Shown in pieces: positions 48,797 to 57,779 of a stretch of 64,000 nt of DNA; the stretch's first letter is position 1; each line of letters starts with the position of its first letter. The notes beneath the pieces were generated by a model. The model had not been told where the DNA came from. It worked only from the letters and a program-made list of their open reading frames with translations, and ran no database searches. This DNA comes from Sipunculus nudus (Eukaryota > Annelida > Sipuncula > Golfingiida > Sipunculidae). Position numbers and translations under genes: made by a program. Location of the stretch: NCBI GenBank assembly GCA_026874595.1, contig CM049318.1:27678956-27742955 (forward strand), in the 5' to 3' direction.

Positions 48797-49237
48797 CTCC
48801 AAGCTGCACGATATCCCACTCGCCAACAGCACCCTCATGGGTTGCTATGCCAACAGTGGAGACCAGATGGGGCTGTGGAGCTTGCCAGCTCATAAACTGA
48901 TTTTTACCAAAAACCCCACTATTGCCTACTGTGACGCTGCCATTTTTCCATCCGACCCAGAAGGTCATAGATTCGTCACAGCTTAATGTAAGCGGAGTCT
49001 TGGCGAGGGCAACAGTGGTCCCAAGCACTCTATCTCTGATGACAGATTGCTGATCTTGTCTGCGACAAATTTCGATCTCGTACGTGCGGGTCGTACTGTC
49101 ATATGGTATCGCTGTCAATGCTAAAAGAGCACTATGGCATGCCTTCACATTAAACAACAGCCAGTCACGGCCCTGAACTCCAATCCAGTAGTTCCCGTAG
49201 ACACGTTCATTAGGTGTCATGAATCTAGACACAGCAA
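48797..49237 (-). CDS. FAMeT array exon, domain F3 (complete)
   Basis: This 441-bp phase 1-1 exon (acceptor TTTCTTACAG, donor GTAAGT) is a whole domain. Landmarks are Y-W-I-G-V-Q-G, V-K-A-C-H-S-A, Y-E-I-E-I, S-V-I-R-D, T-L-S-C-D-E, F-W-V-G-W-K-N-G-S, and a closing G-E-W-D-I. The usual G-G-W-x-N after Y-E-V-x-I is replaced by C-R-R-Q-D, which introduces an extra cysteine. An N-G-S sequon sits just after the conserved Trp motif. Confidence 0.87.
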
Positions 49238-49828
49238 CTGTAAGAAATGATGAGAACTATTAAAAGGAAATTATGGTTAAGTGGTGTGCCATAAAAAGAG
49301 TAATCAAATAACACAGATACAAGAAAAAATCATGAAAGTTACTCTGTCTAACTGACCTTTTTTTGGTAAAATACCTATAATATGCTTTATATATATAGTA
49401 GTAACATATCTGCAAAGGAAGGACAGATATTCAATAATCTGCATAGTGAATTTTTTGTCATTAGTTTGAGTGAAATTAGTCAACATTAAGGCAAGGTATT
49501 ATCCAGTAAGCAAAATGTGGTATATGTTAAGTGATTGGTCATCCGGCAGTCTAAAGCAATGCTAGTTATGTTCCCTTATGTAGACTACATAACTCTATTG
49601 CTTAAGTACTGTTCAAAGTAGGTGTCTGGGGAGTCCTTCAATAGAATAAGCCAATATCTCATAACTCTTGCAGTACCATAATACTTTTTTGTGAATGGCT
49701 TGTCTATTGATAAAAATATTGCATCTTTCAGGGCTATCCATTGAAGGAAGTCATTACTACATGCTAATATAGGAAAATTATACTGGAATCCTAATGAGCT
49801 GATATTCACCTACATATTCATGACTCAC

Positions 49829-50287
49829 TTTTGTCAGTGCTGAACTGCCAGAATCCTTGTGACTGTGGCGTGGTACTGATGGACAGACTGTGGAAGGGAA
49901 GAGCTCCAGGCAGCTGTTCACCAATAGCGAAAGGCTGGTAGTTAATAAACTCAGCTCCAAACGGCATTCCTTGACCCAGCGCAATGGAACGGAACCATCG
50001 CAACCAAAATGGCTGCAAATTTGTGGGATCCAGGAGATCGGGACTCAACACTTGCTGAACTAATGCTCCTGTGCTGTTTTTGATGGTGGTTCGTTGGTTA
50101 CTCATTGCTCCCATGGTGATATCGTATCCAGGTGTGGTTGCTGTGACGCCTGGATCCGTTTCCATGTAGATGTGCGCTTCCTCAGATGCTGATATGCTGA
50201 ATAACAGCGAGCTCACATCTGCCCGCGGGGACAACCATGCCTTGTCGTAACCAAAAGAATTTGGTGTTTTTATGGAGTACAGGTTCC
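49829..50287 (-). CDS. FAMeT array exon, domain F2 (complete, lacks the Cys pair)
   Basis: This 459-bp phase 1-1 exon is the longest single-exon domain (acceptor TTTTTCAG, donor GTGAGT). It starts G-N-L-Y-S-I and carries the F-W-L-R-W core and a W-Q-F end. The usual V-K-A-C position reads S-I-S-A-S and the usual L-S-C position reads L-L-D-P-T, so both otherwise conserved cysteines are missing together. A short insertion around P-F-A-I-G-E-Q-L-P-G lengthens the segment before the S-I-S-T-T motif. The domain is otherwise intact and in frame with its neighbours. Confidence 0.85.
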
Positions 50288-51215
50288 CTGAAAAATAGAA
50301 TACAACAAAATTTATCATTGTGAAAATCTGATTTAATCAAATTCTACAGCATCTCAGACAAAATAAATGGTCTTCTGGTCAATTCTCTCCTGTCGATACA
50401 AAGCTATGGGAAGGACAGACTAACTTTAAATATTATAAGAATGAGATATAAACATCTAACACAACCATTTCACATATCAAATTACCTGACAGGAATTTTT
50501 CCACATATGATTTTTTCACTACAGAAATTTGCTCCATCTCCTTGTGTCTGAAAGACATCCAATCATTATTCTCCTAGATCTAAATAGGTTGGTGCATCAA
50601 GGTATGATATATAACTGCAGTATCGGGATTTTTACAACTTTAATATTTAATATGTAATGTAGGACGGTATAATTATAAATAGCAGAATTAAGATTTAATT
50701 AAGGATTGTATACCTCAATGCATATTTACTCCCAACTATCACATTAATAACAAAGGATGTCACATATTATAAATGCCATACATTATATGCACTGGTTACA
50801 TCACATTCTCTTCATTAATCCATATCATTCAACCACTTCTTGCAGATGGATGCATTTGCCATAGACCTCCACCAAGCTTGGGGCGCAGGCACTGCCATGT
50901 ATTCATGCTATTTTGGCCCTGAGCCAGCACTTGGTGGGGAAGTGTGGCAAATGCTTCCCTCATTTAATGAAATGGATAATAAGAAAGAATGTAGTGAGGC
51001 CACTGTGGAAGGAGTGTTATATACAGTGAAACCTGTGTATTGAGACCATCCATGAAACTGGCAAAAAGTGGTCTTAATTCACAGGTGGTTTTATAAGACA
51101 GATCAGTGTTAACGAATGTGAATGCTTTCAGTTCACCCAAGGGTGGTCTTAATAGACAGCTATTCTTATAAGACAGGTGGTCTTAAGAGAGGTTCGACTG
51201 TAAATGCAAGTATAC
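50288..51215 (-). other. Intron between F1 and F2
   Basis: AT-rich. Apart from the MITE at 51022-51202, a plus-strand open frame of 67 codons at 50840 has no recognisable similarity and probably is not a gene. Confidence 0.5.
51022..51202. mobile_element. MITE, 181 bp, TACAGTGAAACCTGT ends, next to exon F1
   Basis: It matches 37082-37261 over its length (GAGACCATCCATG, GGGTGGTCTTAATAGAC). The right end GGTTCGACTGTA stops 13 bp before the F1 exon border, so it lies just inside the intron past the splice donor. Confidence 0.78.
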
Positions 51216-51665
51216 CTTTAGTTTCCCTGAAATGCCACATTGCTGCTCCAGAACTTGTTACAGCCATCGTCATAATTCTGTGATCAAGGCTTCTGTAGAC
51301 AATGAGCTGGGCTTCCCCTGGAACAGATCCAAGACCCATGGCTATACTCTGTCTATCAGTCCAGGAAATCCAGAGGTGGTTTTCTGAATTACACTGCAGG
51401 ACATCGCTCTGGAGGTCCTGTGATGCGACGACCTGTCCAGCAGCATTCTGGATCTCGACCCGCCTGTTACTGTTACTGCCAATGACGACCTGGTGTGTTG
51501 CATTGCTGGTGATGCCTGGTATCTCGCTTAAAGCGATGTAGGCTTGATAACATTTCTCGATGCTGAACACCATGTTGCTGGAGTGTATTCCAACAGTAAG
51601 CCATGCCTGTGTGTAGTCTCTTGCCATTGGCTGGGATGCTCTTGAAATGACAGTGTAGGTTTGTC
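51216..51665 (-). CDS. FAMeT array exon, domain F1 (complete)
   Basis: This is the most upstream exon visible. It is 450 bp and phase 1 at both ends (acceptor TTTTTCAG, donor GTATAC), and encodes one whole domain. Landmarks are I-E-K-C, A-L-S-E-I-P-G-I-T, Q-V-V-I-G, V-L-Q-C and H-L-W-I-S-W. The otherwise conserved S-T-G-W-G segment is altered to V-T-S-S-G-A-A and the final W-x-F reads W-H-F. Both cysteines of the conserved pair are present. A MITE lies a few bases beyond its donor site. Upstream the gene must continue past the DIRS/Ngaro block or beyond the window, because the exon starts in mid-codon. Confidence 0.85.
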
Positions 51666-52316
51666 CTGAAAAATAAAATTAAATAGTTCTACACTTCAGA
51701 ACAATGGTTAATGATATGGTGATCCATACCATATCCTCATATGTATATATCAATGAGTGCTCCAGCTTGCAGTTAAGTCTCTGGACCAGCTAGCAAAAGT
51801 ACAAATTCAGCTTGTACTACATCAGTAAGAGTGCCAAACTTAAGCAAAATCACATGCAGAATATGATATTTTAGGCTGTCAGCTGACAATTATGGACTGA
51901 GCTCTGTAAACACATCACAGATGAACTACTTTATTTCCTTTAAGAAACTTTTTACACACTACTTTGCAACAGGTATGTTTTACCTGACGATAAATCCCCC
52001 ACATTCCCTCCCTGTGAATGGTGGTTTTGTTAGTAAACTGTTGTGAGCTTTTCTGTATTAATGAGAATTTTCTCTGTTAAAGTTTATACGCCAGAGTAAG
52101 CCAACCGAAAATTTTCCCTTATTGGGCCTATTATCGCCCATCCCGCCTCGTTCCCGTGTATCTAGGTCACACTTCCGTTACCCATAATCACATTTTTCGA
52201 AGGCGTAAGGAAGAGGACTGGGAGGGAGCGATGTTTGTAATACAGAAAAGCTCACAACAGTTTACTAACAAAACCACCATTCACAGGGAGGGAATGGGGG
52301 GGTTTTATTACGTAAA

Positions 52317-52429
52317 CATAATTGTGAGCTGTTTCTGTATTAAAGAGAAAAGAACAGACATGCCTTGGGGAGGGAGCACTTACCGGTAACGCAGGAACGA
52401 GGAGAATCTCAGAGCTGGGATGAAGCAGC
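52317..52429. repeat. 113-bp direct duplication flanking Ngaro (left copy)
   Basis: From CATAATTGTGAGCTG to GGGATGAAGCAGC. It is identical base for base to 59681-59793. It starts inside the DIRS internal complementary region. Confidence 0.9.
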
Positions 52430-52678
52430 GCTGGATTTATGCCTGAGCCTCATTTGGAACCAACCGAATAACTACAGAAGCTCCGCTTATTTCCTTGGTG
52501 ACGTACGGCCCCGTGGGTTGGGAAAAAGGCTTGCGGGAGTTCGGTTCCGACTTGTGAACATCGCCGCTTGCCGGCATCGAAGTGGTAGAACAACCAGAAA
52601 GTACATTCAGCATTTGGGATTCCCATTTCAGGCAGCAAGGTAAGATAACTCTCCTGCTTTTCTCACCGCTAGGTCAAT

Positions 52679-53284
52679 ATGGCTAGCCGTCCTTTCCTCC
52701 ATTACAAAGCCCTAGTTATAGGCGCCTCTGAAGTCAGAAACCTGGGGGCCGCCATGTTGGCTCACGAAGGTCGTTTGCGACCTAATTTCGGATTCCCGTC
52801 GCTTACATGCAATATATCCGTTCGAGGCAGGGGAGGCCATTCTGTCACTAGTCTTGGGAGCGATCTTGCGCCATTCCAAACATTTAAACCTGATATTGTG
52901 GTCCTCCACGTAGGAGGAAACGATCTCTCGTGTCTCGACATCAACGGTAGGCCGGAAGTTGTCGGTGAGAAAATAGCCGATCTTTGTGAATTCCTCCACA
53001 CGAACATGGGAGTTCATAGACTAGTTGTTGTGGAATTAAACCCGAGATTCCCACCTTTTTGTGGGAGACCGTATCCTGAGGATTATAATTCCCGTGTGAA
53101 CATTTGTAACCAGTACCTAGATGTTGTTTTGGGGGATACGACCTATGCGTCTTTATGGCGACACCAGGGGTTTACTTGGGGGGCACACTTATTCTCAACA
53201 GACGGGGTCCATTTTAATGAGGTTGGAACGAAGCACTGGTACCAGAGTATCAGAGGGTCCCTTATTTGTGCCCTTAGGCAATAA
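52679..53284 (+). CDS. SGNH-hydrolase-like ORF of the Ngaro element
   Basis: It has 201 residues and starts at an ATG after TCACCGCTAGGTCAAT. Seen: V-I-G-A-S near residue 15 (block I, candidate nucleophile Ser), V-L-H-V-G-G-N-D-L at about 78-86 (block III G-x-N-D), and S-T-D-G-V-H-F-N-E-V-G near residue 180 (block V D-x-x-H). These are the SGNH/GDSL esterase blocks. Known: some Ngaro elements carry such a hydrolase ORF, of unknown role in their cycle. The frame is intact. It could act as an esterase, but no substrate can be inferred. It is not a host gene, because it lies between the element's 5' junction and its Gag. Confidence 0.8.
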   Translation: MASRPFLHYKALVIGASEVRNLGAAMLAHEGRLRPNFGFPSLTCNISVRGRGGHSVTSLGSDLAPFQTFKPDIVVLHVGGNDLSCLDINGRPEVVGEKIADLCEFLHTNMGVHRLVVVELNPRFPPFCGRPYPEDYNSRVNICNQYLDVVLGDTTYASLWRHQGFTWGAHLFSTDGVHFNEVGTKHWYQSIRGSLICALRQ

Positions 53285-53439
53285 GATGTATCAGGCTTAG
53301 TGTATAAGGAGGCTCCCCAAAGGAACATTGGGGGTAGATCCAGGGGTTTTTATAGATAGGCTAATGAGTGATGGGGGGGGGGGGGAGGGGGCACTCCTGT
53401 CTGTATTTATTAGTTATCAAGGGGTTTTGTTTATTGGTG

Positions 53440-53780
53440 AAAGAAGGGGGATTTGCTACACCCGTGGTGTAGATATTTCTTCGACATTTGTTGATTATTC
53501 TTGAAGGGGGGGATTTCTGCACCCGTGGTGTAGATCTTGGTGCTTTGACACTTGTTGATTATTCTTGAAGGGGGGGCATTGCTACACCCGTGGTGTAGGT
53601 ATTGGTTCTCTGACACTTGTTGATTATCATTGAAAATGGGGAGAATGTTACGCCGGTGGCGTAAGTATTGGTTCTTTAACACTTGTGATGGGGGGGATTT
53701 GGCAACCCGCTTTTTGTTCCACCCAGGCAGTGTTGATTTTCGACCTGGGGGGGGGGGGGATTTGCTGCACACGTGGTGAA
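53440..53780 (+). repeat. Minisatellite with CTACACCCGTGGTGTAG palindrome
   Basis: About five units of 60-70 bp share GACACTTGTTGATTATTCTTGAAGG and a near-perfect palindrome CTACACCCGTGGTGTAG (near 53455, 53517 and 53579, with diverged forms at 53648 and 53767). G-runs up to 11 bases follow. It is noncoding, between the hydrolase and Gag ORFs. Confidence 0.8.
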
Positions 53781-54187
53781 CAAATTGGCTCCTTAACCCA
53801 GGTGGCTAAACCTGGGGTATGTTGCTGCTTTAGTGTTTTTGCTTGTTACGTTCACTTCTCCTGACATTCATTCTATTTGCCTTGTGGATTTGTGATTTTA
53901 TAGAAGAATTTTCTTTTGCAATGATTTTATTCTGGCTATGTCAGAGGCGCATACTGCATAATTGTTTTAAACCCATGCAACAATACATTTGCTGTGTCAA
54001 AATGTCTGTGAAACCTTAATGTCTGTTTATTTGTGGAGCTTGCATATGTATTTGGAAAGAACTTATGAAGAGTAACAAGTAATCTATTTCTGGTTGTACC
54101 AGAAGGTCCAATGCAAATTATAACGGCAACAGGGTCTCACTGTGGCAGAGTTCATCCATATAATTATAAGTCACATTCTGGGGTGGT

Positions 54188-55282
54188 TTGGTTCTCTTTT
54201 GTCAGATGAGCTCCAGACGTCGAATTGAAACAAGGAAAAGGAAGGCCCCACGTCGCCTCATCGAAGACGCTGCGCGCAACTCCACGCCAAAGAGAACTAG
54301 GCTCGTGTCACCTACCACGCTACCACAAACTGGTATACCAACACCTGCCCAGGAACCTGCCACTCCTACTCAAGCTGGACCCAGCAGTGCTGGTACGCTG
54401 AGCCAGGAGAGTATCAATGCCATCGTGAACGCTGTCTCCACACAAGTGAAAGAGACGGTGGCAGCTCAGGTTGAAGACGTGCTGGTAAAAAAGGGACTTA
54501 TCGCAGGATCTGATGATCTCACTGGGGAAATGGTAGAAGAAATTTCAGGTGAGGGCTCACCAGATAATGGCAGGCAAAACATTGATGATGACGATATTAT
54601 AAATGTTTTAGACAGGGTGGATCCCAAACATAAGGACGCCATTTGGAAAGGCGAGTATGTAGACCTGTCCCAGCTTAACTGGATCATTGCTAAAGAGAAA
54701 TCTGAGAATTCTAAAGATAGGAAAGACCTTACTGAGTCTTCAATGAATATGTACGAATGGACGTCTGCGTTCCATACATTCATGGGCGTGTATTGTTCTA
54801 ACCCAAACCTGTGTAGTGAAGCCCCTCGTCTTTGTTCCTATATGGAGTCTATTAGATCTCTGTACAGTAAGGGATATGACTGGCGTACTTATGACTTAGA
54901 GTTCCGTAAGCTCAGGGCGCACACAGGGAGACGCTGGGATCGGCGCCATCCTGACCTATGGATGGACGCCGTGACCAAGCGTGACAACCACAGGGGTCAT
55001 GCCAAATCTAATAAGTCTGGTCAGCCCTTTCGCGCAAACCCAACAGGGGTTTGCTTTGGGTTCAATAAGCACAGGCAATGTCCCAAAAACCCATGCCCAT
55101 ATGCCCACATATGCAGTTTCTGTGGGGGAAATCACCCATTCAAATCCTGCTTACAACGTCCCCAGGCAAATTCTAACAGCAAAGAACAGTACCCAGGTCC
55201 GAGACAGGAAGTTAGGAGACAGGCCCCTAATACAAACCAAAGAAAGGTTGCCTTCCCCAATCAACGGTCAGGCACTAGATGA
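54188..55282 (+). CDS. Gag protein of the Ngaro element
   Basis: It has 364 residues. The ATG at 54188 is followed closely by another at 54206 (M-S-S-R-R-R-I-E) that may be the true start. Order: basic N-terminus (residues 7-45), Pro/Thr-rich stretch, an acidic patch near 115-135 (E-E-I-S-G-E, N-I-D-D-D-D), a Trp-rich middle region (Y-E-W-T-S-A-F-H-T-F, Y-D-W-R-T-Y), then a zinc-binding C-terminus. The latter has C-F-G-F-N-K-H-R-Q-C-P-K-N-P-C-P-Y-A-H (CCCH type) and C-S-F-C-G-G-N-H-P-F-K-S-C. Inferred role: RNA-binding structural protein of the retrotransposon particle. The frame is intact. Confidence 0.82.
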   Translation: MVLFCQMSSRRRIETRKRKAPRRLIEDAARNSTPKRTRLVSPTTLPQTGIPTPAQEPATPTQAGPSSAGTLSQESINAIVNAVSTQVKETVAAQVEDVLVKKGLIAGSDDLTGEMVEEISGEGSPDNGRQNIDDDDIINVLDRVDPKHKDAIWKGEYVDLSQLNWIIAKEKSENSKDRKDLTESSMNMYEWTSAFHTFMGVYCSNPNLCSEAPRLCSYMESIRSLYSKGYDWRTYDLEFRKLRAHTGRRWDRRHPDLWMDAVTKRDNHRGHAKSNKSGQPFRANPTGVCFGFNKHRQCPKNPCPYAHICSFCGGNHPFKSCLQRPQANSNSKEQYPGPRQEVRRQAPNTNQRKVAFPNQRSGTR

Positions 55283-55313
55283 TTTACTTGCGGAGGTAGG
55301 GTACCCCATTTAA

Positions 55314-56822
55314 TGGGATAGGAATTTCCTCTATTCTGGTTTCTTAGAGGGTTTTGATATAGGATACCAAGGGCCTGCATTAAATTCTCAAAGCGAAAAC
55401 CACACTTCAGCTCTCAGTCAGCCCGAGGTAGTGTTTGCCAAATTGAGCAAAGAGCTTTCGTTAGGAAGGATAATGGGCCCTTATGATACAATTCCATTTC
55501 AAGATTTTAAAGTGTCTCCTCTTGGGGTAGTGCCGAAGAAGAACCCTGGTCAGTTTAGGTTAATTCACAACCTGTCCTACCCCTCATCCGAGTCAGTAAA
55601 TGCAGGCATTCCCAGGGAACTGATAAGCGTTAATTATGCTACATTTGATGATGCCATTAGACTTCTCAAGCCTTTGGGCCAAGCAGCATTTATGGCAAAA
55701 ACCGATATAGAATCTGCGTTCCGTCTGCTGCCTATATCCCCGAACAACTATCCTCTGTTAGGTTTTAAGTGGGAAGGACAGTACTATTTTGACCGCTGCT
55801 TGCCCATGGGCTGCTCGTCGTCATGCTGTCTCTTTGAGAAATTTAGTTCGGCATTAGAATTCATTACCAAAAATCAAATGCAAACCAATAGGGTGGTACA
55901 TGTCCTGGACGACTTTTTATTCATTGCGGAAACTGAGTCCTCTTGCAAGAAATTGCTGGAAGCCTTTCTTGCTCTTTGTCATAAACTAGGGGTCCCAATT
56001 GTACATGATAAAACAGAAGGTCCTTCACAGATAATTACTTTTCTGGGTATTGTAATTGATGTCCAGGCGCAATATGCTAGGTTGCCCTTGGATAAGTTGA
56101 CAAAAGCTAGGGAGATTATTTCAGCCCTCCTGTATAAGGAAAAGGCCACACTTCGGGAGCTCCAGTCCCTGATAGGGTTCTTAAACTTTACCTGTGTCGT
56201 AGTCCTGCCTGGTAGGGCCTTTCTCAGGCGCCTTATTGACCGTACTTATGGGTTAAAACTACCGCACCATTGTACCAGATTGACAAATCAAGTCAAACTA
56301 GACCTGAAGGTTTGGCTACATTTCTTAGACTGTTTTAATGGCAAGTCATTTTTTCTCGAGGAATCCTGGATCTCCTCTGATGAATTACATTTACAGACTA
56401 AAGCCACTGTCAGTTTAGGATTTGGCGCCGTTCTCTGCAGTGAATGGTTCTATGGGAAATGGCCAGTGTCCTGGCAAGATTATGATATGGTAACCCTGGA
56501 ATTGTGGCCCATTGTCGCTGCTCTTGAGGTATGGGGTGAACGATTGTCCAACAAGAAGTTGAGATTGATGACCGATAATCTGGCGTTAGTTAATATTCTA
56601 AACAAGAAATCCACTCCACAGCCGCACACAATGTGCTTGATAAGGCGGTTAGTGCTGATATCTCTCAAGTTCAATATTCTTGTTAAAGGTATGCATATAA
56701 AACAGAAAGGAAACCTAGCTTATACTTTGTCGCAATTGCAGGTAGGTCGCTTCCGCAAGCTGGCTCACGGAGTGAACAAAAACCCGACCCCTGCTCCAGC
56801 TCCCCCAGCATCACTGAGCTAA
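55314..56822 (+). CDS. Reverse transcriptase/RNase H of the Ngaro element
   Basis: The frame is open from 55314, just after TAA at 55311. The first in-frame ATG is at about 55473, so the N-terminus depends on frameshift, readthrough, internal initiation or splicing. RT blocks: L-G-V-V-P-K-K-N-P-G-Q-F-R-L-I-H-N-L-S, A-K-T-D-I-E-S-A-F-R-L-L-P-I, L-P-M-G-C-S-S-S, and the catalytic V-L-D-D-F-L-F (about 55905-55925). RNase H: L-G-F-G-A-V-L-C, T-L-E-L-W-P-I-V-A-A-L-E and R-L-M-T-D-N-L-A-L-V. It copies element RNA to DNA and removes the RNA strand. All catalytic acidic residues are visible. Confidence 0.85.
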   Translation, partial: WDRNFLYSGFLEGFDIGYQGPALNSQSENHTSALSQPEVVFAKLSKELSLGRIMGPYDTIPFQDFKVSPLGVVPKKNPGQFRLIHNLSYPSSESVNAGIPRELISVNYATFDDAIRLLKPLGQAAFMAKTDIESAFRLLPISPNNYPLLGFKWEGQYYFDRCLPMGCSSSCCLFEKFSSALEFITKNQMQTNRVVHVLDDFLFIAETESSCKKLLEAFLALCHKLGVPIVHDKTEGPSQIITFLGIVIDVQAQYARLPLDKLTKAREIISALLYKEKATLRELQSLIGFLNFTCVVVLPGRAFLRRLIDRTYGLKLPHHCTRLTNQVKLDLKVWLHFLDCFNGKSFFLEESWISSDELHLQTKATVSLGFGAVLCSEWFYGKWPVSWQDYDMVTLELWPIVAALEVWGERLSNKKLRLMTDNLALVNILNKKSTPQPHTMCLIRRLVLISLKFNILVKGMHIKQKGNLAYTLSQLQVGRFRKLAHGVNKNPTPAPAPPASLS

Positions 56823-57730
56823 TGGGTGTAGGTCAGTACTTAGTTGCCAATAGCTTATCACTTCAGACCAAAAAAGCATATAAACAGGTCTGGAGCAGTT
56901 TCCACTCATTCTGTCAAAGCCAGGGTCACTCCCAGTGGTCTCTATTACCAGTTCAGCCTCTTGCAGTGTTCCTTTTTTTGTCCAAGAAGTATTCTTCCGG
57001 CTGTTGTGGCTCCACTTTAGCTTCAACAGCATCAGCCATTTCTTTCATACACAAACTAGCAAATTTGACAGACCCTACAGCCTCTGAAGCTGTCAAAAGG
57101 CTGCTGCAGGGAGCTAGGAAATTAACCCCTAAAGTAGACCTACGTTATCCCATATCGCTTAGTATTCTACACCAGCTAGTTAGAGCTCTTCCATGCACAT
57201 CCAATAATGTATATGAATGTAAACTGTTCACTGCTCTGTACCTTGTAGCCTTCCATGGGTTTTTCCGTATTGGTGAGCTCATTACTAGGTCCTTTAGCCA
57301 GCAAAACCTTGTAGTACAATTGTCAGATGTATCAGTGGGGGCAGCTCGTGGTTACGCAAGGATAAAGATTAGGCATGCAAAAAACATGCCTCCAGGTCAA
57401 TGCCAAATGGTAGTCCTACAGACTAAAACCCCAGGCCCTTGCCCTGTCAGAGCCTTAGCCACATTTTTACAAATCAGAGGGAATCGTAAAGGTGCTCTGT
57501 TTAGCAGCCCTTCAGCTTCCCCAGTCAGTCGTTCAGAGTTCACAGCTCAGCTGAACAAGGATCTCATATTCTGTAAACTTGACCCGGCTCTTTTCAAAGG
57601 CCATTCGTTTAGGATTGGAGCTGCTACAGATGCTGCTATACTTGGTAAATCAGACAGTGAAATTCGTAACCTAGGAAGATGGAAATCCAATGCTTTCATG
57701 CGTTATATTAGGATGTTTCAAGCTCAGTAG
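56822..57730 (+). CDS. Tyrosine recombinase of the Ngaro element
   Basis: It has 302 residues. The start ATG overlaps the RT stop codon (TAATG), suggesting stop-restart translation. The N-terminal core-binding region (S-L-Q-T-K-K-A-Y, about residues 14-20) is followed by the catalytic domain. Residues: Arg in F-F-R-I-G-E-L-I, Lys region A-R-I-K-I-R-H-A-K, H-x-x-R in K-G-H-S-F-R-I-G-A-A-T, then W-K-S-N-A-F-M-R-Y-I-R with the nucleophilic Tyr. It integrates a circular DNA copy, in place of the DDE integrase of LTR elements. The frame is intact and the catalytic set complete. Confidence 0.87.
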   Translation: MGVGQYLVANSLSLQTKKAYKQVWSSFHSFCQSQGHSQWSLLPVQPLAVFLFLSKKYSSGCCGSTLASTASAISFIHKLANLTDPTASEAVKRLLQGARKLTPKVDLRYPISLSILHQLVRALPCTSNNVYECKLFTALYLVAFHGFFRIGELITRSFSQQNLVVQLSDVSVGAARGYARIKIRHAKNMPPGQCQMVVLQTKTPGPCPVRALATFLQIRGNRKGALFSSPSASPVSRSEFTAQLNKDLIFCKLDPALFKGHSFRIGAATDAAILGKSDSEIRNLGRWKSNAFMRYIRMFQAQ

Positions 57731-57779
57731 CTAAGGTTACGAGCCCTGATTTAGGATTAGACCCTGATGAGCTGTAGCT

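Larger units (their letters stand above)
1..51665 (-). other. Giant FAMeT-domain array gene (partial, at least 26 exons)
   Basis: Seen: 26 minus-strand exons with GT-AG borders encode 16 complete and one partial copy of a domain of about 145 residues. Its shared landmarks are an aromatic/Trp-rich start, a V-K-A-C motif, Y-E-V-x-I-G-G, a T-P-G-I-L-S-C motif, F-W-[IV]-S-W, V-G-x-G, and S-T-G-W-G-[AS]-x-G-x-W-x-F. Known: this is the Methyltransf_FA (farnesoic acid O-methyltransferase) domain. Despite the name it lacks a SAM-binding Rossmann fold, so methyltransferase activity should not be assumed. Inferred: all domain joints are phase 1 and all domain lengths are multiples of 3, so one continuous frame runs through the set. 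Paired cysteines and N-glycosylation sequons suggest a secreted or extracellular protein. Both ends lie outside the window, so the signal peptide, any membrane segment and any other domains are not visible. It could be two neighbouring genes, but no terminal exon is apparent. Confidence 0.82.

Noticed and set aside
50840-51043. Small plus-strand gene (67 codons)
   Set aside because: No recognisable similarity, no splice or promoter support, and it runs into a MITE.
1-51665. Annotating the gene as a juvenile-hormone methyltransferase enzyme
   Set aside because: The domain's database name refers to farnesoic acid O-methyltransferase, but no SAM-binding motif is present in any copy, and a repeat array of 17 is unlike an enzyme.
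52679-53284. Host esterase gene
   Set aside because: It lies between the Ngaro 5' junction and Gag, on the same strand, and SGNH ORFs are known in Ngaro elements.
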